64,000 bases of DNA from a virus. The stretch's first letter is position 1; the number at the start of each line of letters is the position of its first letter. Of this stretch, positions 38,654-48,990 are shown piece after piece. Location of the stretch: positions 1-64,000 of IMG/VR virus record IMGVR_UViG_3300042991_000159; one strand, 5' to 3'. A program made the position numbers and the translations under genes. The notes under the pieces were generated by a model, which searched no databases, was not told where the DNA came from, and saw only the letters and a program-made list of their open reading frames with translations.

Positions 38654-40519
38654 CTATTGAATTTTACCCGGATTGCCCGACAAACCTTCGTAATTATTAA
38701 ATCTTGTATCAACTGCTCCTGCTACCATTTCTTGATACTGTTCAAGACTAATAGGTTGTCTTGTTCTAGTATTGTGGTCAATAAGAATTATCTGTTTCTT
38801 ATTTCCGTTAATTATACTTCCTTCTCCCTCCACATAAACTTGTTGACCAGTTGGTTCCCCTTTATAATCAAGAATATCAACAGGTCTCATTTCACCCGGA
38901 GCAATACTTGTTGGGTTATAGTAAGATTCAGTTACGAATTGTGCTGACTCTAACATATCTTGTGTTTGAACGTCAGGTGAAAAATTAATAGTTACTGGTT
39001 TGGCTCCTTTTTTTCCTTCTTTAGCGGGTATAGTCATAGATATTGTTCCTTCTGTAACATTAATGCGAGTATCAAGTTTCTTATCTGCCATAGCTTCTTC
39101 CAAATCCTGATAAGTATTGTAACCTAATTGATCGGCAACACCTTTTTTACCAAATACATCTCCCGTAGTTTCTATTCCTTGAACAGTAAAATCACCAGAA
39201 TTAATATTGCTAAACGCTTGAATCTTCAGATTAGAAGAAGAATCTTCTAATCTTGTATTCCAAGTAAGTCTTGCAGATTCGGATGCGTTCTGAAGATAAT
39301 TTTCATATGCTTTAAATGCTTCATCACGTGTAAGATTCTTTAATTCAGGATATTCTGAACCAAGAACATTATAATAATCGTTCAAATACTTCTCTCTTAC
39401 ACCAAGAGCACGTTGTCTTTCATTTTCTCTCTGCTGCGCTGTCATATTGTCATAGAAAACAGGGGTACTTCCAAGAGGTCCACCTGCTGTAGGAGCACCT
39501 GTACCTCCTGCTCCCGGTTCTCTTAGCATAGCTTTATGTTTTTCTAATCTACCATTAGCTTCAGTTGAAAGTACCGGTTGATAGTTAGCTGAACCAAAAT
39601 AAGGATTGACAACTTCCCCCTCCAGACTCTTTTTAAAGTCTGCAATCTGATAAGGATTAACCTCAAGACTCATATCTTGTTGACGGAATACAGAAGGAGC
39701 AATATTACCAAGAAGGGTTTGTCTCGTAGCTTCAGCTAACGTATCTCCTTTAAGTCCAAATTTCTCTTTCTGAGTTGGATCAAGACTACTAAAACCTTCA
39801 ACAAATTCAGGATGTGATTGTTGGAAAGCTAATTGAATAGCGGGGTCTTTCGCCATCTCTTCAATTTTCGTACGAGTAACCTGAGTTACCTTAGTACCTG
39901 TAATGAATCCTTCAAATTCTTCAGGACTAATATTATATCTTTTATATTGATCCGGAGTAAGAGAAGAGAAAATATCTCTTGCTGTCTTTCCCCAATCTCC
40001 TTGTTCAACCACTCTACCTGTAAACTGATCAACTCCACGTACCTGTCCTTGTTCATCCATTGTAGTAAGTTGCCTTGGGTCTTGACCAAATATCATAGCT
40101 TTTGGACCAAACTTAGTAACTTGTTCTTCAAATGCTTGTCTTTTTTTCTCAACCTCTTTTTGAGCATTCCAAAACGGATTAGCTCTAAGTTCACTCACTT
40201 GTCTCGCTACAGTTTTAGCTGCTCTTCCCCAATCACCACCGAATTGTTCTTCAACAGTCTTATCAATATTACTCATAGAATCATTAATAATTTGATTCTT
40301 TGAAGCAATATCTGCCATACCTACTTGTTGTTGAGCCATAGCATCTTTATCCGCAAGTGCTCCTGCAAACGCTGTATCATAACCAGCTTGTCTTCCTCTT
40401 AGTTGTTCCTGAAGAAAGTCAATAGGTATAGGATTAAAAAACGATTGATAGTCTCCTATCATTGGTTGATTCGAGTATTGACTCGAATATCTTTGTTGCG
40501 GTGGATATTTAGTCGCCAT
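38654..40519 (-). CDS. Virion cargo-type protein
   Basis: 621 residues. The N-terminus is Gln/Tyr/Pro-rich and disordered-looking (ATKYPPQQRYSSQYSNQ), then helical (LQEQLRGRQAGYDTAFAGALADKDAMAQQQ) and beta-rich toward the end (KPVTINFSPDVQTQ). No catalytic motif. It ends with TAG one base before the RNA-polymerase ATG. By gene order it corresponds to the capsid cargo proteins that crAss-like phages encode just before their RNA polymerase; the assignment is positional. Confidence 0.6.
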   Translation of the reverse strand: MATKYPPQQRYSSQYSNQPMIGDYQSFFNPIPIDFLQEQLRGRQAGYDTAFAGALADKDAMAQQQVGMADIASKNQIINDSMSNIDKTVEEQFGGDWGRAAKTVARQVSELRANPFWNAQKEVEKKRQAFEEQVTKFGPKAMIFGQDPRQLTTMDEQGQVRGVDQFTGRVVEQGDWGKTARDIFSSLTPDQYKRYNISPEEFEGFITGTKVTQVTRTKIEEMAKDPAIQLAFQQSHPEFVEGFSSLDPTQKEKFGLKGDTLAEATRQTLLGNIAPSVFRQQDMSLEVNPYQIADFKKSLEGEVVNPYFGSANYQPVLSTEANGRLEKHKAMLREPGAGGTGAPTAGGPLGSTPVFYDNMTAQQRENERQRALGVREKYLNDYYNVLGSEYPELKNLTRDEAFKAYENYLQNASESARLTWNTRLEDSSSNLKIQAFSNINSGDFTVQGIETTGDVFGKKGVADQLGYNTYQDLEEAMADKKLDTRINVTEGTISMTIPAKEGKKGAKPVTINFSPDVQTQDMLESAQFVTESYYNPTSIAPGEMRPVDILDYKGEPTGQQVYVEGEGSIINGNKKQIILIDHNTRTRQPISLEQYQEMVAGAVDTRFNNYEGLSGNPGKIQ

Positions 40520-40521
40520 GA

Positions 40522-41598
40522 TTATGAAACTTTATCATTTGTGTTTCTGAATGTTACTTTCTTTATTGGATCAGTTATTCCAAGAATCCTTCTTAATAAA
40601 GTAGGATCGGATTGTAACAGACCATAGTTCGGATTTCGTGATAGTTCCATATTAACCATCTGATCATAATTACCTGCACTTGTCTTATCACGTAAATATC
40701 CAGATAACGCATCAGTAATACCAGAAATCGAATTTGCTTTACGTTCATTATTAATAAATGCGTTTTCTCTTTTTAACTGAGTAGAAAGTAGTTGATTCCT
40801 GTCATTAATCTGTCTTGCTTGTAATGCCTGTTGAGCATTCATTTGTGAAGTCTGATTCTTAATTTGGGCATTAACATTTCCTTCTTGTTGTAGACTTTGT
40901 CCAAATTGTTCACCTGCAACTCTTTGTGTTCCTGTTCTACCTGCTATGATATTTTCCATAGCACCAGCCTGAGAACCTGCGGATGCTGCACCACGAGTTA
41001 TCATCGCATTAGATAAATCTCTCTCACGCATAACCTGTTCACGCTCCCTGCTATAATCTACAAGGTTCGGAGCAATTTTTTCAGGTGTGTATGTATCTGG
41101 TTCATAAGTTGGTAAATCTAATGGTCTATTTGCAAACAGATTTCCAATAGCTCCTGCTGCATATCCCATCCAAGGAACTCTTGATTGAAAAGGTTGTTCA
41201 CCAGCACCGGCTGTCGGAGAAGTACCTCCCATACTTGTTGGGTTAAGAGTTGGATTCAAATATCCTTCTCCTGTATTAAAGTTTATTCCTGTACTGAAGT
41301 TTGTAGCCATAGCAGGAGTATTAAGTTTTGGTGCAATTCCTTCTTGATAACCCATACCGGGAAGAAATGTACCACCAGTATCATACATGGGAAGTGAACC
41401 ACCCATAGCGAATTGTTGTCCACCTTGAGGTCCAATACTCATTCTAACTTCTTCTTGCTTTTGCTGTAAAGCAGTAAGTTCCGCTTCCATAGCCTTACGA
41501 GCTAACGGATCGTTTTTATCAAACTTATCTCCGAGTCTAAGTTTGTATCTGTTCATTATTTTCTTTGCTTCCTGAGCAAAAGTCTTTTCACGTTTCAT
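40522..41598 (-). CDS. Virion-associated protein with GG-rich linker
   Basis: 358 residues. A basic helical start (FAQEAKKIMNRYKLRLGDKFD) is followed by the low-complexity FAMGGSLPMYDTGGTFLPGMG, a 'MGG..P.YD.GG' pattern repeated in crAss-like cargo proteins. The second half is rich in Gln, Asn and Ala, with a helical region. It is two bases from the next gene. Probably a virion cargo or cement protein. Confidence 0.55.
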   Translation of the reverse strand: MKREKTFAQEAKKIMNRYKLRLGDKFDKNDPLARKAMEAELTALQQKQEEVRMSIGPQGGQQFAMGGSLPMYDTGGTFLPGMGYQEGIAPKLNTPAMATNFSTGINFNTGEGYLNPTLNPTSMGGTSPTAGAGEQPFQSRVPWMGYAAGAIGNLFANRPLDLPTYEPDTYTPEKIAPNLVDYSREREQVMRERDLSNAMITRGAASAGSQAGAMENIIAGRTGTQRVAGEQFGQSLQQEGNVNAQIKNQTSQMNAQQALQARQINDRNQLLSTQLKRENAFINNERKANSISGITDALSGYLRDKTSAGNYDQMVNMELSRNPNYGLLQSDPTLLRRILGITDPIKKVTFRNTNDKVS

Positions 41599-41599
41599 C

Positions 41600-43090
41600 T
41601 TAATCGAATTTAAGTCGGTTACTAAATACGTATCCGTTCCATGTAACTTCCCCTTTCTCAGTCATTCCTACTGCTGAAGTCCTTGACATTTTTGCAGGAT
41701 TACCTTTTGCGTCAACAGGGATACCACCTACACCTTCTTGGTGAGTATTACCATTTGAATATTCTGTTATCTGAGGTTGCTGATTCATGAATCCCATTCC
41801 TATTTGTCCACCATCTTCATGTTGTATTAAACCATTTTGAGAATAATACTTTGCTAATTCGAGATCAGTAGTTATTCCTGTTTTATTTTTAATAGCATAT
41901 TCTCTAGCTTCATCATTATTCATATGTATTAAACTATCTCCTTGTTGTACAATTTCAGGAAAAATCATTGCTGTACTATCTGACAACGGATGATAACTAA
42001 GACCGTGTGAACTTGTTTTTCCACTACCGGGATTGTAAGGGTCTGGAATATTTAACTTATTACCTTCAAGATATCTTTTAATCCAAGGGTTATTTTTGTT
42101 AGCAATAGTAAGACTATCAGCTCTACTTTTTAAATCTCCACCATTCTCAAACGTAGCACCGTAGTTAACTTGTTTAGTATCAAGTACATTACCAAGTCTT
42201 GTCTTTCTGTTTGCAAGTCTTTCTTGTTCTGCTTGTGATGCAGCTAATTCATCTGCTTGTTGTTGCATCATATCTTCTTGAGAGTTCTTCTGTTGAATCC
42301 CGGAAATTGCACTACCAGCAGTACTTAGAATTGGTCCAGCTATTTGTCCAATTGCCGGTATCATACTTACCAGAGAACCTGCTCCTTTAAGTAATCCAGC
42401 ACCGTTTTCTTTTAACCAACTACCAAACCCATACTGCATAAGACCCCCACCATATCCATGCTTTGCAAAACTTTTTTCCATTTCAATTAACCTGTTATAA
42501 TAATCAGGACCCTGATTCTTGAAATGATCTGTTGCAATTTTTCTTGCTATCTTAGTTGATTCAGCTTTATTTTTAACATTTCCGGTATGTTCATGTTCTA
42601 TTTTAATACCTTTTTTCATGAAGTCCTTAGAAGGAGAACCTTTATAAGTCTGACCTTTAGGTTTTTTCAGGTCTTCTCCTATCTTAGCAAGCTTCTTATA
42701 ATATGTAGGACCAGCTTCTTCGAAATGATCCTTGGCAACTTGTTTTGCTATTTTAAGATTACCAGAATGTTCTTTTTCAACTCGTACACCTGCACTCATA
42801 GCACCAGCAGGAATCTTTCCCCCATAAGCTCTAAGCTGTAATGCTGGTTTACCGTCAACAACAGGTCCAGCTACAAGTGTACCTCCATTAGCATACAGCA
42901 TTCCACCAAGCTCGTGATTCCACTTTCTAGCATTAATAGCAAACTGTTTTTTCTTACGTATAGCAGGAGAGTCTCCTGATTTGATACTCAGCTTACTAGC
43001 TGGTATTTTTTGCCCTTCTGAAACTCCAAGATGTTTGCGAAGCGATCCTCGTTTTGAAGGCTTGATATAAATTTTTGGTTTAGTGGACAT
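41600..43090 (-). CDS. Virion cargo protein (crAss-like, HLGV/NARKW family)
   Basis: 496 residues from the ATG at 43090; the frame has an upstream GTG at 43117 that is less likely. It begins KPKIYIKPSKRGSLRKHLGV and continues with FAINARKWNHELGGMLYANGG, a pattern often found in the protein encoded directly after the muzzle gene in crAss-like phages. Two similar internal segments (VRVEKEHSGNLKIAKQVAKDHF and IKIEHEHTGNVKNKAESTKIA) show an internal duplication of the H(S/T)GN..(A)..(A)..HF motif. The middle is Gly/Ala-rich and hydrophobic (AGSLVSMIPAIGQIAGPIL), which could insert into a membrane. Confidence 0.6.
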   Translation of the reverse strand: MSTKPKIYIKPSKRGSLRKHLGVSEGQKIPASKLSIKSGDSPAIRKKKQFAINARKWNHELGGMLYANGGTLVAGPVVDGKPALQLRAYGGKIPAGAMSAGVRVEKEHSGNLKIAKQVAKDHFEEAGPTYYKKLAKIGEDLKKPKGQTYKGSPSKDFMKKGIKIEHEHTGNVKNKAESTKIARKIATDHFKNQGPDYYNRLIEMEKSFAKHGYGGGLMQYGFGSWLKENGAGLLKGAGSLVSMIPAIGQIAGPILSTAGSAISGIQQKNSQEDMMQQQADELAASQAEQERLANRKTRLGNVLDTKQVNYGATFENGGDLKSRADSLTIANKNNPWIKRYLEGNKLNIPDPYNPGSGKTSSHGLSYHPLSDSTAMIFPEIVQQGDSLIHMNNDEAREYAIKNKTGITTDLELAKYYSQNGLIQHEDGGQIGMGFMNQQPQITEYSNGNTHQEGVGGIPVDAKGNPAKMSRTSAVGMTEKGEVTWNGYVFSNRLKFD

Positions 43091-43172
43091 AATATTTTTT
43101 ATTATAGTGATTTTCACCCTATTCTGTAAAAATAGTCATTAATATATTACCCACCAAATAAACGATATAGTA

Positions 43173-46100
43173 TTATTTATTAGATGGAGTATAAGAAGTT
43201 ATTATATCATGAGCAACAAATCGTCTATCATTTACATCATTTGTATATGTAAGCTTTATAAATAAGTGAGTATCACGGAATCGTGAGTCTCTTCTTAATT
43301 TAGCTGTAGCTCCATCCGGTTCGTATCTTGCTCTTGGTATAGCATATCTCCATTTTCTCATTCTACGTTTTACATTTACATTTGGAGTTAATGCAATACC
43401 TGCTGCAAGTGTACCTTGATATGTATTCCATGCTTTAAATCTTGTAAAGGTAGAATCAACTTCAGTTCCATTAGGAGCATAAAGTTCTGATAACCAAGCA
43501 AGATTGTTGAAGATAGCAACATCTGTCTGAGGATTGATAAGTAATGTTATACTTGAATCTACATAACTTCCATACAGATATCCTCTATTTGCATAAACAT
43601 CATTATGTTTAAAGAAATTAATATGATCTCTTGATCCAAGAACTTTATCTCTGTAGTTAATAACATAGCTAGGATAATAATCAAAGAACCCTGTAAATGC
43701 ATCTGTAAGTTCGTTATATACAAGTGACCAGTTGTTTACATTGTTATTTACCCATATCTCGTTAAACTCCGGATCGTTGAATAACTGAAGATGGGTTGGT
43801 GTAGTTATAGCTGATCTGAAATATGAATCCATTCCTTTCATTATAGACACTTCTTCCGGACCACCAGTATATTTATACAACGCTTTATTGATAGCATCAA
43901 TCCAATATAATCCGTTAGCTGTCAATAGGACATGACGTTTATCTGAAGCTCCAACATTAGTTTTGGCGTAATCAAATCTATCAAGAACTCCTGAAGTACC
44001 AAGAGACAGTTGAGAAATCTGAGTTGTCTGTAACAAAGCACGTTCATTAACTGAGAGAATACCGAAAGCTCTCGGTTGGAAGAAAAGTAACTTCTCGTTG
44101 ACAGTAATCAATTTGGTAATCTCTCCCCACTGAGGATCAACGTCTTTATAAGAATTTACTCTGAAATTTAACCAACTATCAGATAACTCATTAGTAGTCT
44201 TTATATCAGAAGCATATGTTCTAACAGGATATTCAAGTTGAGAAACAAAATCAAACGGAGCTTGAATGAATATCTTAGTATCATTTTCTTTGCTATAAAC
44301 CGTATTATATCTGTAAAGATCATTTGGTTGAACAAGATCGTCTGCTATACCATTACTCCAAATTCCTGCTGATTCATGAATAAGATCAGATGTTGTGAAT
44401 ATACGATGATAACAATTATCTAATCTCAAAGGGAGGTTAATACTTGTCTCTACAGGAAAATATATAACTTCCGGTTGAGTTGAAGTAGCTGAATCCTGTT
44501 CCCAAGAACTGTAGAGATAATCAAACATTCCAATATACGTATCTCCACCGAATACAAGAATACTTGTATTCGCAATATCTTGTATATCAGATGCAACCAT
44601 ATAGGTGTTCTGTTTTCTATTATTGAAAGTAAGACCTCCATATATAGTTGAGAAAGAGTTCCTTCTATAGTTAATCAATTTTCTCGCACTATCATATGCT
44701 GTATTCTTACTTCTCCAAGATGTATTATCTGCTCCAAAAACAAAAGATATACCTTTATCCGTATGATCTGTAGGATTATTTACATAAAATATGTTTGTTC
44801 CAATAATAGCTTCTACCTGCTCCTGAGTAACAATTTTTCCATCATAAATAGTTGTTTTGGATGTAATATCGTTCTCGTCACCCGCAGCCGATCCAGCACC
44901 ACCGGGAGTCTCCGGTAACTGAGGATTATTCATTGCATTTACAGCATAATATCTATATAATATCAAGTCTGTAAGATAAGTATCTACTGCTACGTTTGTA
45001 CTAAACTCTCCCACCTCTTGTAAACGATCACTTGATCTTTGAGTAAGATTTTTATTAAAAGCTACTTCAGGAGAAGCAAAGGTATGAATGTCAAGTGTTG
45101 ATGAACCAATAGTCCAATTTACTGAACGTGGATATCCAGAAACTGTTTGTGTAGGACCAACTATTCCCTGTGCCATTACTGTTCTATCAGCAGACTCTCT
45201 TTTAACTCTAACAATTTGATAACTCTCTGCCTCAGAAGGAAGATTGCTAAGTTCAAATTGAAGATGAAGAATATTACCTTTTGTAACATTACTATCATAC
45301 CATGCTATAGTATGATCAGCAGATGCTGCTGTTCCCGGTGTATAAGCGAATGTTTCAGTATAATTTATATATGTTCCACCATAATCATTTACGTAATAAC
45401 TGCCGGGATTCTTATCCCATTTGATTGTCCACAATCCTCCCACGTTTGCACTTTGAGTAACATCGTTTCCAACAATAGGATGACCTGCTATCATATTACG
45501 TATAATGTTTCCGACCATCGTTCTGTCAAAGTCGGTAATACTATTGTCATAACTAAAAGTATATATATTACCATCACTTCCTCTAATCTGTATCCTATAA
45601 TCATTATAGGGACCTTCATAGTTAATATATATTGTACCTTCTTGATTTACACCACCTGAACCACCGGTAAGATTGTACATATCTACATCTGAAATTGTAC
45701 TAATAGAAGGCATACGAATATCTGCAATCCATTTAACGAAAGAGGCTCTTCCTTTTTCATCAAAGAAAACGACACCAAATCTATAAATTTCATCTCTATG
45801 GTATCCAAGATAATTAACTACGTTATAAGGACTTGCGTATCCTTCATAAGAAGGATTATCAACAGTTCCTTCAGGAACAGTATAAAGTTCTTGTGGTATT
45901 CCAGTAAACTCATCTATTGTTGTTTCTTTTATCTTAAATTTGTAAGATACATTTGGTCCTTCTCCACCGGGAACTATACCATCTGCTTGATACATATATC
46001 TATATTCGTGATTCCCATCATTATCAAGATCGTTGAATTTGTTGATAGCATCAGCGTCTTCAGGAATGCTCCACGCTGTTCCATATCCACTTTGATCATA

Positions 46101-47399
46101 ATCAGGATGTGTAGATTGATAAACATCAGCAGCATCATAGTATTCCCAATCTCCTTTAGCAGCAGTACCACCTGCTCCTAATCTTGTGATTGCGGCTCCA
46201 TATATCAAAAAATAAGAATCATCTTCCTGATATACACGTGAGATGTTTCTACGGGTTGATAGTTCATTATAGTTAGGCTCAGTGCTTGTAGCATTTGCTC
46301 CACCAAAACGGTAAGCTCTTGCATCAAAATCTACGTTGAAATATTCTTCAACTATGTTTGATGGGAAAAGTATATTATCTTTTGTTTCAAGGAGTCCTGC
46401 TGAAAACAAAATAGTTCCTACCGTTCTAATATCTTCCAGAATTAAACTACCAAGACTTAATCCTGTATCTATAAAGATAATAGTTTCTATATTACCACTG
46501 ATTTCACGTTCATCGAAAATCCTTATCTCTGGATCATTATTGCTTGTTGTATAATGAATTGCAACAATACGTAGTCGAGTATATCCTGTAGAGTTAATAT
46601 CAATAGTTCCCTTTACTGCTTTTCCGGTATCTTCGTCAAGTTCTGAACCACGATAGTTCTCCGAGGTAGTATCAACTTCAGAATAATTTACAAGATTTAT
46701 TAATCCGCTTGTAGGAGAGAATACAGTTTCTGCTCCATGCAACGAATAGAGTTGATAAACGTATTGAATTTTTCCAGCTTTAAGATTACCATTAACAAGT
46801 TCTGTTATAACAGGTGCGGTCATTTCGATATTACCAACTACTTCAAGTTTGTCAACAGACATACTGGTAAGATCATTAGTATCAGCATTATATACTGTAT
46901 TGAGATGTCTAAGTCTATTATACCCGTCAACCCAATACACCTTTTGAACAATAGAACTTTCGTATCTAGCAATACTACTAATAAGATTTCCGGTACATAA
47001 CTCAAGATTACCTTCGTATAACAGATTTCCTCCAAGATGATAATAAGTTTCAGTAAGATTGAGAATACTCGCTAAAGTAAGGGATTCAATATCATCAATA
47101 TCAACTTTCCAAATACGATCTACAGAAGTTAGATTTGGTATAGCAGTATTGTTATCAGTAGTCCAAAGCACTAAATGATCATTCATCACTACATGACCAC
47201 AAATGTAATTGTTAGTTGATCCACTATCAGTATCTAAACGTTGTTGTGTTCCTCTTAAATTCTCTTGAGCACCACCACTTAAACCTTCCTGAGTCACAAT
47301 TCTCATATTACGTGCATCAAAATAATGTACGTTATCGTATTTTTTGATAGAAGAATCTCTATCCATTCCTTGTGAAAAGGTATTCGTTATTGTAGCCAT
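43173..47399 (-). CDS. Tail muzzle / tail-stabilisation protein
   Basis: 1408 residues, beta-rich throughout. It starts MATITNTFSQGMDRDSSIKKYDN and NMRIVTQEGLSGGAQENLRG, the typical N-terminus of the large tail-stabilisation proteins conserved in crAss-like phages (the muzzle, encoded as gp44 in crAss001) that form the end of the short tail. The gene follows a ring-protein gene whose stop overlaps its start, and precedes cargo genes, which is the conserved order. No enzymatic motif. A 55-base spacer after it holds no clear terminator. Confidence 0.8.
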   Translation of the reverse strand: MATITNTFSQGMDRDSSIKKYDNVHYFDARNMRIVTQEGLSGGAQENLRGTQQRLDTDSGSTNNYICGHVVMNDHLVLWTTDNNTAIPNLTSVDRIWKVDIDDIESLTLASILNLTETYYHLGGNLLYEGNLELCTGNLISSIARYESSIVQKVYWVDGYNRLRHLNTVYNADTNDLTSMSVDKLEVVGNIEMTAPVITELVNGNLKAGKIQYVYQLYSLHGAETVFSPTSGLINLVNYSEVDTTSENYRGSELDEDTGKAVKGTIDINSTGYTRLRIVAIHYTTSNNDPEIRIFDEREISGNIETIIFIDTGLSLGSLILEDIRTVGTILFSAGLLETKDNILFPSNIVEEYFNVDFDARAYRFGGANATSTEPNYNELSTRRNISRVYQEDDSYFLIYGAAITRLGAGGTAAKGDWEYYDAADVYQSTHPDYDQSGYGTAWSIPEDADAINKFNDLDNDGNHEYRYMYQADGIVPGGEGPNVSYKFKIKETTIDEFTGIPQELYTVPEGTVDNPSYEGYASPYNVVNYLGYHRDEIYRFGVVFFDEKGRASFVKWIADIRMPSISTISDVDMYNLTGGSGGVNQEGTIYINYEGPYNDYRIQIRGSDGNIYTFSYDNSITDFDRTMVGNIIRNMIAGHPIVGNDVTQSANVGGLWTIKWDKNPGSYYVNDYGGTYINYTETFAYTPGTAASADHTIAWYDSNVTKGNILHLQFELSNLPSEAESYQIVRVKRESADRTVMAQGIVGPTQTVSGYPRSVNWTIGSSTLDIHTFASPEVAFNKNLTQRSSDRLQEVGEFSTNVAVDTYLTDLILYRYYAVNAMNNPQLPETPGGAGSAAGDENDITSKTTIYDGKIVTQEQVEAIIGTNIFYVNNPTDHTDKGISFVFGADNTSWRSKNTAYDSARKLINYRRNSFSTIYGGLTFNNRKQNTYMVASDIQDIANTSILVFGGDTYIGMFDYLYSSWEQDSATSTQPEVIYFPVETSINLPLRLDNCYHRIFTTSDLIHESAGIWSNGIADDLVQPNDLYRYNTVYSKENDTKIFIQAPFDFVSQLEYPVRTYASDIKTTNELSDSWLNFRVNSYKDVDPQWGEITKLITVNEKLLFFQPRAFGILSVNERALLQTTQISQLSLGTSGVLDRFDYAKTNVGASDKRHVLLTANGLYWIDAINKALYKYTGGPEEVSIMKGMDSYFRSAITTPTHLQLFNDPEFNEIWVNNNVNNWSLVYNELTDAFTGFFDYYPSYVINYRDKVLGSRDHINFFKHNDVYANRGYLYGSYVDSSITLLINPQTDVAIFNNLAWLSELYAPNGTEVDSTFTRFKAWNTYQGTLAAGIALTPNVNVKRRMRKWRYAIPRARYEPDGATAKLRRDSRFRDTHLFIKLTYTNDVNDRRFVAHDIITSYTPSNK

Positions 47400-48136
47400 T
47401 ATAGACCTGCGTTATTATGTAGGATTAATCTTTCTTTCTCCATAGAGTAAATAAATGAAGCATCATGGAAATCAGTGTGGATTTTAAGTCTAAGGTATCT
47501 ATTCTTAATTGATTCCATTTGATCTAGAGATGGGATTTGTGCTTTACTTTGAGCTGCACCTACATACCACATCCTTTCCTGTTCAAGTTTACTATACTTC
47601 TGTTGCGGTAATTTTTCCTGCATCCAGAGTCTGAATCCAATTCGTTCGGCAATATATGCCTGAGTTGCCATTACGAATTTTATATCATCCGGAATCAAAG
47701 GCATACCTAAAGCGTTTGTGGGGAATGCTTGATAATGGAGTTCTACTTCACCTTCCTCGAAAGAGGTGAATATATAGCTGTCGTTGAGAGTGTAAGTGTA
47801 TTGCGATTCTCGAACATATAATTGTTCGGTGTCCTTTACGTAAGTACTTGACTTACAAAGCATCGGCATCTTGGTTTCATAATCTCTCGCAAAACTGACA
47901 GCATGAAGATCAGAAGGTAGCGTTCCTCGGTAGTTACTGATGGTTATTGGTTCAGGCATACCTTCACTTCCATCTGTAACTTTGTCCACAAAAGATTGTG
48001 GAGCACCAATCAAGGACATAACATCCCAAATCCATTCAATTACTTCATCATATTTGATCTCAAGATCGAACCCGTAATCCCTATAGACACGTTCGATTAT
48101 AAAACTTACATCAACATATTTTCCTGTTAGACTCAT
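47399..48136 (-). CDS. Ring/connector protein next to the muzzle
   Basis: 245 residues. It starts with SLTGKYVDVSFIIERVYRDYGFD and has WIWDVMSLIGAPQ and SNYRGTLPSDLHAV, features of the conserved protein encoded just before the muzzle in crAss-like phages (a ring protein that bridges portal and tail). The stop overlaps the muzzle ATG by a base, so the two are tightly linked. It probably assembles as a dodecameric ring, by analogy to crAss001 structure; no direct evidence is in the sequence. Confidence 0.7.
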   Translation of the reverse strand: MSLTGKYVDVSFIIERVYRDYGFDLEIKYDEVIEWIWDVMSLIGAPQSFVDKVTDGSEGMPEPITISNYRGTLPSDLHAVSFARDYETKMPMLCKSSTYVKDTEQLYVRESQYTYTLNDSYIFTSFEEGEVELHYQAFPTNALGMPLIPDDIKFVMATQAYIAERIGFRLWMQEKLPQQKYSKLEQERMWYVGAAQSKAQIPSLDQMESIKNRYLRLKIHTDFHDASFIYSMEKERLILHNNAGL

Positions 48137-48146
48137 GTTTTAATAA

Positions 48147-48473
48147 TTAGAATGATGGTTTGTCTATCCAACTAAACATCTTTGCGTCTTTAGTTGTAAG
48201 TTCTCCTTCTTCTTTTTCATCTCCTCCTTCTTTGAAAGGATTGGTAAGACTGACTTTTTCTTCTCTTTCACTAATGTATTCTCCGGATTCTTTCCCCTCT
48301 TCATCTCTGGGAGTACCGTATTTCTCTTCGACAATTATATATCCACCCTCAACTTTTTTTACTTCAACACTATGATGAATACCTTTCTTATCCCAAGATT
48401 TACGAAAAGTTACAGTTTCTTTACCTTCTTTGTCAATCTCCTTACTGACATTGGTTCTAGTTTTTTCGCTCAT
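48147..48473 (-). CDS. Small charged hypothetical protein
   Basis: 108 residues, very rich in Lys and Glu (KEIDKEGKETVTFRKSWDKKG), with a two-strand motif and the end WIDKPSF. No known family. Its start overlaps the end of the IHF-like gene by 17 bases, so it is part of the connector gene cluster. Confidence 0.55.
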   Translation of the reverse strand: MSEKTRTNVSKEIDKEGKETVTFRKSWDKKGIHHSVEVKKVEGGYIIVEEKYGTPRDEEGKESGEYISEREEKVSLTNPFKEGGDEKEEGELTTKDAKMFSWIDKPSF

Positions 48474-48990
48474 AATTCTGATACTTTAGTTTTTGTTCAT
48501 AATAATCTACATCTAAATTTTCATTAAAAATCGCCTCTGACAATTTTCTTTTATTTGCTCTGCTCATGGTGAGAGAATATGCAGTTTGATTAGGAATCCC
48601 ACAAGTACTCTTATCCCAAAACCATTTACAGTTGTAACCACCAAAATGTTTATTTAAGTGGAAAACCAACCTTTTTTCTTTCTTAGCACTCTCGTCCCTT
48701 TCCCAGAGTTCTTTAGTCGATTTCCAATCTGGTCGCAAATATCTTTTATCAATACTTCCATCCGGATTCATCTTCACCTTTATCTTTTGTTTCCTAATGC
48801 CTACAGAACCCAATCTGAAGGGCATGGTGAAGTCTTTTCCCTCTTCGACGATACCTTGTGTCACTTTACCTATAAAGTCTGTCCAAACGTCTCTAAAGAG
48901 CTTAAACGGGACAGGATTATCAGAGTATGATTTATAAAATTTATATGCATCTCTAATACCAAACTTATTTGAGTGTATCGTCTCCATCAT
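48457..48990 (-). CDS. IHF/HU-like protein of the structural block
   Basis: 177 residues. The pattern FRDVWTDFIGKVTQGIVEEGKDFTMPFRLGSVGIRKQK (residues ~30-70) resembles the N-terminal part of HU/IHF-type proteins, with helices followed by 'G..v..p..lG...v.k', as in the divergent IHF-like proteins noted in crAss-like structural modules. The C-terminal half is basic, with Trp and Cys (CKWFWDKSTCG) and unlike HU. DNA binding or a connector role is possible. It overlaps both neighbouring genes; Met2 is an alternative start. Confidence 0.5.
   Translation of the reverse strand: MMETIHSNKFGIRDAYKFYKSYSDNPVPFKLFRDVWTDFIGKVTQGIVEEGKDFTMPFRLGSVGIRKQKIKVKMNPDGSIDKRYLRPDWKSTKELWERDESAKKEKRLVFHLNKHFGGYNCKWFWDKSTCGIPNQTAYSLTMSRANKRKLSEAIFNENLDVDYYEQKLKYQNYERKN

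Noticed and set aside
38653-38712. Start of the giant RNA polymerase at 38712
   Set aside because: That codon is TTG and lies 59 bases inside the previous gene; an ATG one base after the previous stop (38652) is far more natural.
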